This document shows, piece after piece, positions 1 to 6,568 of a DNA stretch of 7,703 nt (the first letter of the stretch is position 1; each line of letters begins with the position of its first letter). The notes beneath the pieces are model-generated. The model did not search any database and had not been told where the DNA came from. It saw only the letters and a program-made list of their open reading frames with translations. The position numbers were made by a program, and so were the translations under genes. Origin of the DNA: an uncultured Aquabacterium sp. (GTDB lineage Bacteria; Pseudomonadota; Gammaproteobacteria; Burkholderiales; Burkholderiaceae_C); the NCBI GenBank assembly GCA_937923225.1, contig CALAKR010000393.1, positions 1 to 7,703 on the forward strand. Reading direction: 5' to 3'.

Positions 1-1968
1 CTCAAACGCAAGCTGATGAAATACATCCGTCACTACAACAAGCAACCCAAGCCGGTGAAGTGGAAGTACTTTGATCCGACGAGACGAATCACTCCCGATT
101 CAATCGTTACAGGTCACTACTACCCGTTCATGCTGCAGCCGTACAAGGCCAAGCGAGCGCTGCTGTTCCAGTGCCTGGATGCGTTGGCGCTCAAGTCTTC
201 ATCGCCGGACGACTCCTTGCTCGGCGCGATGATGTGGATTCGCCAGTTCCGCACCAGCCACAAGGAATACGTCCCCCGACACACGGGCATCGTGCCGCTG
301 GATCTGAGCTGGCTTGGCGATGCGAAGTGGCGCCGTTTGATTGAAGACGACGACCCGCATTCCGGGCTGGTTAACCGCAAGTACCTGGAGCTGTGCGTCT
401 TCAGCCATGTCATGAACGAGCTGAAGTCGGGCGATTTGTACGTGGAGAACAGCGGCCAGTACGACGATTACCGCGATCGCCTGGTGAGCTGGGAGACGTT
501 CGATGCGGAGATCGCTGCCTATGGCGACATGGTGGGCTTGCCGGTGGAGGCTCAAGAGTTCATCGCCGATCAGAAGGCGCAGCTGATTGCGATGGCGCAA
601 CAGGTCGACGAACGCTTCCCGGACAATGAACACGTATCGATTGCCGACGGCGGCTTGATCCTTCGACGTGCCGAGAAAGCATCGCCGCCCGAAGGCCTGC
701 CCGAAGTCGACCGGGCCATCACCGATTCCATGGCGACGATGAGCATCCTGGACGTGCTCACGGAGACTGAGCGCTGGTTGGACTTGCACAAGCAATTCGG
801 TCCGCTGTCGGGCTTTGAATCCAAGATCGACGATCCTCGCAAGCGTTTCCTCACCACGCTGTTCTGCTATGGCTGCAACCTGGGCCCGACGCAGACGGCG
901 GCCTCGGTCAAGGGCCTCTCCCGAAAGCAGGTGGCGTGGCTGAACCTGCATCACGTCACCGAGGAGCGGCTGGACAAGGCGATCTTCAAGGTGGTCAACG
1001 CCTACAACCGCTTCGCGCTCCCACAGTTCTGGGGCAGCGGCAAGAGCGCCTCGGCAGACGGCACCAAGTGGAACGTGTACGAGCAGAACCTGCTGTCGGA
1101 ATACCACATCCGATACGGCGGTTATGGCGGCATCGGCTACTACCACGTGTCCGACATGTACATCGCGCTGTTCAGCCACTTCATCCCCTGCGGCGTGTAC
1201 GAGGCCGTGTACATCCTCGATGGCCTGGTCAGGAACGAGTCGGACATCCAGCCCGACACGCTGCACGGGGACACGCAGGCGCAGAGCACGCCGGTTTTCG
1301 GCTTGTCGCACCTGCTGGGCATCCAGCTGATGCCGCGCATCCGCAACGTGAAGGACCTGGTGTTCTTCAGGGCGGAGGCCGGCGTGCAGTACAAGCACAT
1401 CCAGAGCCTGTTCCGAGGCACGATCGACTGGGAGCTGATCCGGGTGCACTACCGCGACATGCTGCGGGTGGCGGTGTCGATCAAGATGGGCCAGATCACG
1501 CCCTCGATGATCCTTCGGCGCCTGGGCACCTACAGCCGCAAGAACAAGCTGTACTTCGCGTTCAAGGAACTGGGTCGGGTTATTCGCACACGCTTTCTGC
1601 TGAACTACATCAACGATGTCGAGCTGCGCAAGCAAATCCACGCCGCCACGAACAAGAGCGAGGAGTTCAACAACTTCGTGAAGTGGCTCTTCTTCGGCGG
1701 GGAAGGGGTGATCGCCGAGAACGTTCGCCACGAGCAGCGCAAGATCATCAAGTACAGCCACTTGGTGGCGAACATGGTGATCCTGCACAACGTGCAGTGG
1801 ATGTCGCGCAAGCTCAAGGAACTGCAGGCCTCGGGGTACCCGGTTGGCGAGCCAGTGCTGCGGGGCTTGTCGCCATACCGCTTTGCCCACATCAACCGGT
1901 TCGGCGACTACATGCTGGACGTTGATCGGGCCGTCGATCCGATCGACTTTGGGATCAAATTTTCCTGA
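1..1968 (+). CDS. tnpA: Tn3-family transposase TnpA, C-terminal part (5' end outside the window)
   Basis: This is the DDE transposase that cuts and joins the ends of a replicative Tn3-type transposon. The frame is open to the left edge, so the ATG at 16 is probably internal. About 655 residues are visible, against roughly 950-1000 for the family, so the N-terminal DNA-binding part is missing. Numbering from that ATG, the catalytic domain shows SADGTKW (Asp348) and LHGDTQAQS (Asp419). An NKSEEFN motif carries Glu549/Glu550, about 130 residues after the second Asp, which fits the family spacing for the third catalytic residue. The conserved segments FFGGEGVI (559-566) and PYRFAHINRFGDY near the C terminus also fit. 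The reading frame is undamaged to its TGA. The Tn3 subgroup is not resolved, but it is not the IS1071 type. Long open frames on the other strand (for example 199-1890) are composition shadows of this gene. Confidence 0.95.
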   Translation, partial: LKRKLMKYIRHYNKQPKPVKWKYFDPTRRITPDSIVTGHYYPFMLQPYKAKRALLFQCLDALALKSSSPDDSLLGAMMWIRQFRTSHKEYVPRHTGIVPLDLSWLGDAKWRRLIEDDDPHSGLVNRKYLELCVFSHVMNELKSGDLYVENSGQYDDYRDRLVSWETFDAEIAAYGDMVGLPVEAQEFIADQKAQLIAMAQQVDERFPDNEHVSIADGGLILRRAEKASPPEGLPEVDRAITDSMATMSILDVLTETERWLDLHKQFGPLSGFESKIDDPRKRFLTTLFCYGCNLGPTQTAASVKGLSRKQVAWLNLHHVTEERLDKAIFKVVNAYNRFALPQFWGSGKSASADGTKWNVYEQNLLSEYHIRYGGYGGIGYYHVSDMYIALFSHFIPCGVYEAVYILDGLVRNESDIQPDTLHGDTQAQSTPVFGLSHLLGIQLMPRIRNVKDLVFFRAEAGVQYKHIQSLFRGTIDWELIRVHYRDMLRVAVSIKMGQITPSMILRRLGTYSRKNKLYFAFKELGRVIRTRFLLNYINDVELRKQIHAATNKSEEFNNFVKWLFFGGEGVIAENVRHEQRKIIKYSHLVANMVILHNVQWMSRKLKELQASGYPVGEPVLRGLSPYRFAHINRFGDYMLDVDRAVDPIDFGIKFS

Positions 1969-1979
1969 CGCGCCAACGA

Positions 1980-2023
1980 CTTACGGTCGTTCCTGCGAAG
2001 AATTCACGAATCCCGGCCGACCC
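1980..2023. repeat. Probable Tn3-type terminal inverted repeat
   Basis: Read on the minus strand from 2023, this 44-base stretch begins GGGTCGGCC, contains GAATTC and ends CGTAAG. The distance from GAATTC to the end of TAAG is 26 bases. From memory this equals the spacing in the Tn21/Tn501-type 38-base repeats, which also end in TAAG. Its place just after the tnpA stop fits a transposon end. The inner edge also forms a small hairpin, AACGAC (1975-1980) with GTCGTT (1986-1991). Identity cannot be proven without the partner repeat. If the boundary is right, TCTAC (2024-2028) would be one copy of a 5-base target duplication. Confidence 0.5.
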
Positions 2024-2028
2024 TCTAC

Positions 2029-2307
2029 ATGACACACAACTGCAACGCCTCCACGGTGTTCGAGGCCTTCCACACAGGCCTCGCGGTGGAAGTGCTTTCC
2101 GACGCAACAGGCTCACTGAGCTACGAAAATGCTGCCGGCAGCGCGAGCGCGGAAGAGATTCATCGCGTCTTCGGCGTGGTGTTTCACAGCAACTTCGCCG
2201 CCGTGAGCACAACGGCCGATTGGCTGGCGGCGCTGAGCGCAGGCCAGCCTCTGCCCAAGGACAACGTGCTGATGTCCAACCAAAGGGCCCGTACCCGGCA
2301 CGGCTGA
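2029..2307 (+). CDS. Hypothetical protein or gene fragment of 92 residues
   Basis: I do not recognise this protein. It is a small soluble-looking product without obvious membrane segments, a signal peptide or a catalytic motif. Codons end mostly in G or C and the frame looks like real coding sequence, although its end (NQRARTRHG) is unremarkable. The ATG lacks a visible Shine-Dalgarno sequence. It lies only six bases beyond the presumed transposon boundary. The same frame is open back to the tnpA stop codon, so the ATG may not be the true start. The simplest reading is the 3' remainder of a gene interrupted by the transposon. A short independent gene, or a chance frame in GC-rich DNA, is also possible. 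Confidence 0.35.
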   Translation: MTHNCNASTVFEAFHTGLAVEVLSDATGSLSYENAAGSASAEEIHRVFGVVFHSNFAAVSTTADWLAALSAGQPLPKDNVLMSNQRARTRHG

Positions 2308-2509
2308 GCCCAAAAGCCGTCGCTCGGACTTCCAGGCACCGATCCCGGGCTTACCCCTGGCCTACTCCCGGCGCGTGGGGTACTGCCTGGGCGCAAAGAA
2401 GCTCAATCCGTTTGAATTACGCCAAATCCTTCTCGCTGGCGCGCGCCCAGGCTGTTTTAACATGGGCCCCATTCAACGATGGTGCACACCCTGCTGACCA
2501 CGACAGCCC
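2308..2509. other. Non-coding gap upstream of the first GGDEF gene
   Basis: No convincing gene lies here. The only visible structure is an imperfect nested inverted repeat between 2332 and 2390: CCAGGCA (2332-2338) with TGCCTGG (2384-2390), and inside it TACCCC (2352-2357) with GGGGTA (2377-2382). No T-tract follows, so it is not a standard terminator. The stretch should contain the promoter of the GGDEF pair. TTTAAC (2456-2461) is a possible -10 element but has no good -35 at normal spacing. Confidence 0.4.
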
Positions 2510-3832
2510 ATGCATGACGGATTGACCTCGAGCCCCCAGGCCTACGTGGAGCCCGGGGCAGCCGACACCGGGACCTCTGGCCCGGCGCTGCGTGCGCTCG
2601 TGGACAAGACGCTGGCCGATGGCTTTGCCTGGTTGCGCTTCCCTGCCCCGCTTGAGGGCCGCTTCCTGGCGGACACCGCCGCCAGCCGTCTGCGCACCCT
2701 GCTCATCGCCGGCACGCTGGTGGGCCTGGTGCTCAACCTGTTTCTCATCTCCGACCAGGCGATGCTGCCCGATGTGTTCGGGCAGGCCGTGTTGTGGCGA
2801 ACCTGGGTATTGACGCCTGTTTGCCTGGCTGGTGCCTGGATGATGAGTCGCCTGCCCTTCCCCTGGCTGCGGGAGCTTCTGGCCGTGTCGGCCGGTGTGC
2901 TGGCCTCACTGGTTCACGTCTACCTGGCGTCGATCAGCCAGAGCCCGCATTCGGCCGCGTACATGACCGGCCTGACCATGGTCATTCTCTACAACAATGT
3001 GTTCGTGCGCTGCCGTTTCTGGCTGGCTGTGCCTTCCACGTTGGCAGTGCTGCTGATCTACCTGGCCTCCCTGTGGCTGGTGCAGAACCACTCGCTCCAG
3101 TTGTCTGTGTCCATCGGGCTGGTGCTGTTTGCCACCGCCCTGTTCACGCTCTACAACCTCTACACCCTGGAGCAGGAAGAGCGGCACAACTACCTGATGA
3201 CCTTGCGGCAACGCCTGCTCAAGCAGGAGCTGACCCACGCCAACCAGGAGCTCGAGCGGGTAGCCCGCTACGACGGTCTGACCCAGGCGGCCAACCGCCG
3301 CCACTTCGACGAGTTCCTGTCGCACCTTTGGGATCGGGCCAAGTCCACGCAAGGCCATGCCTTGTCGATCATCATGATCGATGTGGACCACTTCAAGGCC
3401 TACAACGACCACTATGGTCACCCAGCGGGCGACGCCTGCCTGGTGCAGGTGGCCGACGCGGTGCAGCGCTGCCTGCGGCGCCCTGGTGATCTGGTGGCCC
3501 GCTACGGAGGCTAAGAGTTCATCGCCGTGCTCAACCGGGCACCGCTGGAGCAGGCACTGGCTGCGGCCGAGCGTGTCCGTGAAGCGATCGAGGCCTTGAA
3601 CCTGCCCCATGAGGCGCCGATCACCCACGGGCGGGTCACAGCCAGTATCGGCGTCGCCACCCTCCTCCCTGGCGAATGCCAGACATCGGCGGAGCGCCTG
3701 ATTGCCCTGGCCGACGAGGCCCTCTACCAGGCCAAGAATCGGGGCCGCAACCGCGTGTGGCCGGATCCGGCAACTCATGCAGCGCAGCCATCCGCACCGC
3801 CACTCGGCCCTGAGGCCGCAGCACCATGTTGA
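2510..3832 (+). pseudogene. Membrane GGDEF diguanylate cyclase, nonsense-interrupted at its active site
   Basis: This is a broken paralogue of the gene that follows. Residues 1-60 are cytoplasmic. About 65-215 contain roughly six hydrophobic segments, and a short linker (222-250) leads into a GGDEF domain that would make cyclic di-GMP from two GTP. Family motifs are present: DGLTQAANRRHF (255-266), the metal-binding IDVDHFK (290-296) and the product-inhibition site RPGD (R324-D327). At 3512-3514 a TAA replaces the first acidic codon of the active-site loop, giving GG-stop-EF, one G-to-T change from GAA. The frame then continues cleanly for 105 codons with the rest of the domain (EFIAVLNRAP; ASIGVATL; ADEALYQAKNRGRN) to a TGA at 3832. 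The product ending at 3514 would be 334 residues without the catalytic loop, so it should be inactive. The ATG at 2510 has only a weak ribosome site, and an alternative ATG at 2514 is out of frame. A sequencing error is a real alternative. Confidence 0.9.
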
Positions 3833-5088
3833 GCCTGGCCAAGAACGCGCCTGACCAGTTGCTCGCGCCTGGCAGCGATCTGCGCGCACTGATCGACAGG
3901 GGGCTGAAATCATCCTTCTGGCAACTGCGTCTGCCCGAAGGGCTGGAGCGGCAATACCTGTCCGATTCCATCGAGGCACGCGTGCTGCACACCCAGCGCG
4001 CAGGCTGGTTCGCGCTGTTCGTCTTCAATGCCTTCCTGGTGGTGGACTGGCTGATGGCCGCGGATGTCTTCTGGCAGAGCGTGCTGATCCGGATCGGGGT
4101 GTTCTCACCACTTGGCATGGCCATTTTGCTCAATGCCGAACGGCTGGTTCGTACTGGAAAGACCAGGGATTGGGTCAGCGTCTCCGACTGGATGAGTCTG
4201 CTCAGCGGCTGGGCCGCTGCGCTGTCGCTGGCGGTGATCCTGTGGATGAGCCACAGTCCCTGGGTCCACTACTGTCACGCCGGTTTCCTGGTGATTGTGA
4301 TCTACGGCAATTTGGTGCAAAAGCTGCGCTTTCCCTTTGCGATCGTCTTCTCTGCCGGGGTTTTGGCTGTTCACGGCGCAGGGGTGGCACTGACCGCCAA
4401 CTTTCCACCAGCCATCCGGATGGCCATGGTGCTGATGCTGCTGGTCACGGTGTCGTTCACGCTGGTGGCCAACTACCTGCTGGAGCGCGCCACCCGCAGG
4501 CGCTACCTGCTGGCACAGCGAGATGCGCAGATGGTCGATGAGCTGAGTGCGCTCAATGCGCAACTGCAGCGCCTGTCCAGATCCGATGTGCTGACCGGCG
4601 TGGCCAATCGGCGCCATTTTCAGGCCCATCTGCAGGAGGCCGTCTCACGCACCCGGGGCAGTGATGCTGCGCTGTCCTTGCTCATCATGGATGTGGACCA
4701 CTTCAAGGCCTACAACGATCGTTACGGTCACCCTGCCGGCGATGAGTGTCTGCGTCAGGTGGCCCTGGCGCTGCAAGGCGACCTGCGTCATCCGGCGGAC
4801 ATGGTGGCCCGCTTTGGCGGAGAGGAGTTCGTGGTCGTGATGCAGGAGGCTGACGAGGCCGCCGCGTTGATCGCTGCCGAGCGCCTGCGCCAGGCCGTTG
4901 AAGCGCTGCACATGAGGCACGAGGGATCTGAATGCAGCGCCGTGGTGACGGTCAGCGTGGGCACGGCCACGCTGTGCCCCCGTGGAGAGGCCGCGGTGGC
5001 AGACCGGCTGCTGTCCCATGCCGACCGCGCCCTGTACGAGGCCAAGCGCGGGGGGCGCAACCAGGTTCGCGCCTACCGCCACGCCTGA
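3826..5088 (+). CDS. Membrane-anchored GGDEF diguanylate cyclase
   Basis: This protein is predicted to synthesise cyclic di-GMP at the inner membrane. Residues 1-55 are cytoplasmic and resemble the start of the upstream paralogue (LRALIDRGL against LRALVDKTL). About six hydrophobic segments lie between 58 and 218. A charged linker (220-250) leads to the GGDEF domain, with DVLTGVANRRHF (254-265), MDVDHFKAYND (288-298), the active-site GGEEF (331-335) and the C-terminal ADRALYEAKRGGRN. All catalytic features are intact. The product-inhibition position, RxxD in the family, reads HPAD (322-325), so the arginine is replaced by histidine and feedback inhibition may be weak. The input domain is an unnamed membrane region with no recognised sensor fold. 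The ATG overlaps the end of the upstream gene in ATGTTGA, which suggests the two were translationally coupled. The stop codon abuts that of the convergent CDF gene. Confidence 0.93.
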   Translation: MLSLAKNAPDQLLAPGSDLRALIDRGLKSSFWQLRLPEGLERQYLSDSIEARVLHTQRAGWFALFVFNAFLVVDWLMAADVFWQSVLIRIGVFSPLGMAILLNAERLVRTGKTRDWVSVSDWMSLLSGWAAALSLAVILWMSHSPWVHYCHAGFLVIVIYGNLVQKLRFPFAIVFSAGVLAVHGAGVALTANFPPAIRMAMVLMLLVTVSFTLVANYLLERATRRRYLLAQRDAQMVDELSALNAQLQRLSRSDVLTGVANRRHFQAHLQEAVSRTRGSDAALSLLIMDVDHFKAYNDRYGHPAGDECLRQVALALQGDLRHPADMVARFGGEEFVVVMQEADEAAALIAAERLRQAVEALHMRHEGSECSAVVTVSVGTATLCPRGEAAVADRLLSHADRALYEAKRGGRNQVRAYRHA

Positions 5089-6048
5089 TCAACCCAGGCC
5101 AGTACTTGAAGGTGTAATCACCTGCCCGGTGACAGGCACCGGATCCAGGTGGGTCATCAGGTCGAGCACCGGCAGATCGCGCATCACACGGTCGCGGGCC
5201 AGAACGCTGATGTCATGGCCCTGCTTCACGCTGAGCGATTCGTCCACATCCAGGTGCGCATCGACCACGATCATGTCGCCCATCTTGCGGGTGCGCAGAT
5301 CATGCACGCCCAGCACCCCGGGCGTGCCTTCCAGCACCCGCCGGATCTCCGCCACCTGTTCGTCCGACGCAGCGCGGTCCATCAGGTCATTGAGCGCATT
5401 CCATCCGAAGCTCAGGCCCATGCGGCCGACGATGAGGCCCACGATGAGCGCCGCAACAGGGTCCAGCAAGGGCAAGCCGGCCAAGCTGCCGCCGATGCCC
5501 AGCGCCACCACCAGGGACGATGCCGCATCCGACCGCGCATGCCAGGCATTGGCCGCCAGCATGCTGGAGCGCACGCGCTGCGCCACGGCCAGCAGGTAGC
5601 GGAACAGGCCTTCCTTGCAGACCAGCGTCAGGGCGGCCACCGCCAGGGCCACGCCATGGACAGGCTCCGGCGGCTCGGCGCCCGTCAGCTTGAGCACGGC
5701 CTGCCAGAGCATCCCCACCGACACGCTCAGAAGCAGCAGCCCCAGGGCCAGCGAGGCAGCAGTTTCAAAGCGGCGGTGCCCATACTGGTGATCGGCATCG
5801 GCCTCCTTGTGGCTGTGGCGGTTGGCCAGCAACACCACGAAATCAGACAGCAGATCGGACAGCGAGTGCAGGCCATCGGCCACCAGGGCCTGGGAGCCGG
5901 CCCACACCCCGGTGATCACCTGCGCCACCGTCAGCACGATGTTGACCACGACACTGACCAGCGTGCTGCTGCGCGCCGCCCGCTGTCGTTCCGCGGATTG
6001 CAAGGCTTTGGCTTCGTGGCCCTGAGGGCCGGGGTTCATGGTGACCAA
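5089..6048 (-). CDS. Cation diffusion facilitator (CDF) family metal transporter
   Basis: This is a proton-driven inner-membrane exporter of divalent metal ions, probably Zn, Cd or a related ion in this setting. It has six hydrophobic segments between about residues 28 and 215. Metal-site motifs are HSLSD in the second segment (H61, D65) and HARSD in the fifth (H170, D174). The conserved loop DHQYGHRRFE (86-95) lies between them. The C-terminal cytoplasmic part (about 225-305) fits the CDF dimerisation domain. Total length is near the usual 300. The long start is a TTG at 6048, preceded by GAGGA about 6 bases upstream; the first ATG is at 6039 but lies about 15 bases from that site. The gene follows the MerR regulator by nine bases and is probably cotranscribed with it. 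Which metal is carried cannot be read from the sequence. Confidence 0.93.
   Translation of the reverse strand: MVTMNPGPQGHEAKALQSAERQRAARSSTLVSVVVNIVLTVAQVITGVWAGSQALVADGLHSLSDLLSDFVVLLANRHSHKEADADHQYGHRRFETAASLALGLLLLSVSVGMLWQAVLKLTGAEPPEPVHGVALAVAALTLVCKEGLFRYLLAVAQRVRSSMLAANAWHARSDAASSLVVALGIGGSLAGLPLLDPVAALIVGLIVGRMGLSFGWNALNDLMDRAASDEQVAEIRRVLEGTPGVLGVHDLRTRKMGDMIVVDAHLDVDESLSVKQGHDISVLARDRVMRDLPVLDLMTHLDPVPVTGQVITPSSTGLG
5119..5151. terminator. Strong hairpin inside the 3' end of the CDF gene, possible bidirectional stop
   Basis: There are two nested 6-base stems: CACCTG (5119-5124) with CAGGTG (5146-5151), and CCGGTG (5126-5131) with CACCGG (5137-5142), around a 5-base loop with a small asymmetric bulge. 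It sits about 30 bases past the meeting point of two convergent genes, where no intergenic space exists for a normal terminator. Neither strand has a clear T-tract after it, so its role as a terminator is inferred. Confidence 0.35.
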
Positions 6049-6057
6049 GCGAGATCC

Positions 6058-6528
6058 TCAATGACGGCCATGGGAGCGCGGCACATGGTGTGCATGCCCC
6101 TGCCCGCTGCCCGATGCCGCATCCCCCTGATGCACCGCGGCCTGGCTCAAGCCTTCCAGGATGCCGCAAGCGCCGCTGCCTTGGGGCGCCTGGCATTGGC
6201 TGCGCAGGGTGCGCAACTGCTGCTCCAGCGCCTTGAGCTCGCCGATGCGGTGCGCCACATGGTCGATGTGTTCGTCGAGTACGCGATTGACCTCGCCGCA
6301 ATCATCCTGAGGGGCATCCTTGAAGCGCAGCAGCACGCGGACCTCATCGAGTGCCATGTCGAGCGAGCGGCAATGGCGGATGAAGGCCAGCCGCGCAACG
6401 TGGTCTTCACCGTAGATGCGGTAGTTGCCGCTGCTGCGCGCCGGGGCCGGCAACAGGCCTTCGCGCTCGTAGAAACGGATGGCTTCGACAGACGTGCCCG
6501 TGGCCAAGGAGAGTTCACCGATCTTCAT
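6058..6528 (-). CDS. cadR: MerR-family metal-responsive regulator, CadR/PbrR type
   Basis: This is a dimeric activator that binds a long-spacer promoter and switches it on when Cd(II), Pb(II) or a similar ion binds. The N-terminal winged helix-turn-helix (1-70) shows MKIGELSLATGTSVEAIRFYE and the wing NYRIY (35-39). A dimerisation helix runs from about 80 to 118. Metal-site cysteines are C77, C112 and C121, the pattern known for CadR/PbrR; C53 is a further cysteine. The last 25 residues are rich in histidine (HQG, HAHH, SHGRH), as in some CadR proteins that use this tail as a secondary metal site. At 156 residues its length is normal. No clear ribosome site precedes the ATG. It is divergent from the ATPase gene and upstream of the CDF gene. 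The choice between Cd and Pb cannot be settled by eye. Confidence 0.93.
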   Translation of the reverse strand: MKIGELSLATGTSVEAIRFYEREGLLPAPARSSGNYRIYGEDHVARLAFIRHCRSLDMALDEVRVLLRFKDAPQDDCGEVNRVLDEHIDHVAHRIGELKALEQQLRTLRSQCQAPQGSGACGILEGLSQAAVHQGDAASGSGQGHAHHVPRSHGRH

Positions 6529-6531
6529 GGC

Positions 6532-6562
6532 TTGACTCTACACCCACTACAGGGTTTCCAAT
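6532..6562 (+). promoter_or_regulatory. MerR-type divergent metal-responsive promoter and operator
   Basis: A -35 box TTGACT (6532-6537) and a -10-like TCCAAT (6557-6562) are separated by 19 bases, the overlong spacer that MerR-type activators act on. Between them lies an imperfect dyad, ACTCTACA (6535-6542) and TACAGGGT (6548-6555), which resembles known PbrR/CadR operators as I remember them. It lies in the 40-base gap between the regulator and ATPase start codons and probably controls both. Confidence 0.75.
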
Positions 6563-6568
6563 GCAGAC

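Larger units (their letters stand above)
1..2023 (+). mobile_element. Right-hand end of a Tn3-family transposon
   Basis: The element consists of the transposase gene followed 11 bases later by a candidate terminal inverted repeat. In Tn3-type elements tnpA usually runs almost to the end of the transposon, so the boundary is placed at 2023. The other end, the resolvase and any passenger genes lie left of the window. The exact outer base is uncertain, because the outer end reads GGGTCGG rather than the usual GGGG. Confidence 0.6.

Noticed and set aside
199..1890. A 563-codon open frame on the minus strand
   Set aside because: It lies wholly opposite the transposase, has low-complexity composition typical of GC-rich shadow frames, and shows no family motif.
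936..1925. A 329-codon plus-strand frame inside the transposase
   Set aside because: It is frame-shifted against clear catalytic motifs of the Tn3 transposase and rich in Arg, Gly and Pro, as shadow frames are.
2308..2509. Possible integron attachment (attC) site in the inverted-repeat region
   Set aside because: The conserved GTTRRRY and RYYYAAC core boxes are not present at the ends of the repeat.
2220..2525. A 101-codon plus-strand frame bridging the gap to the GGDEF gene
   Set aside because: It overlaps the better-looking 2029-2307 frame and the GGDEF start, with no motif and no ribosome site.
3512..3514. Programmed recoding of the stop codon in GG-stop-EF
   Set aside because: Known recoding for selenocysteine and pyrrolysine uses TGA and TAG, not TAA, and a simple nonsense change or sequencing error explains it.
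2906..3979. A 357-codon minus-strand frame opposite the first GGDEF gene
   Set aside because: It spans the boundary of two real genes on the other strand and has no recognisable domain.
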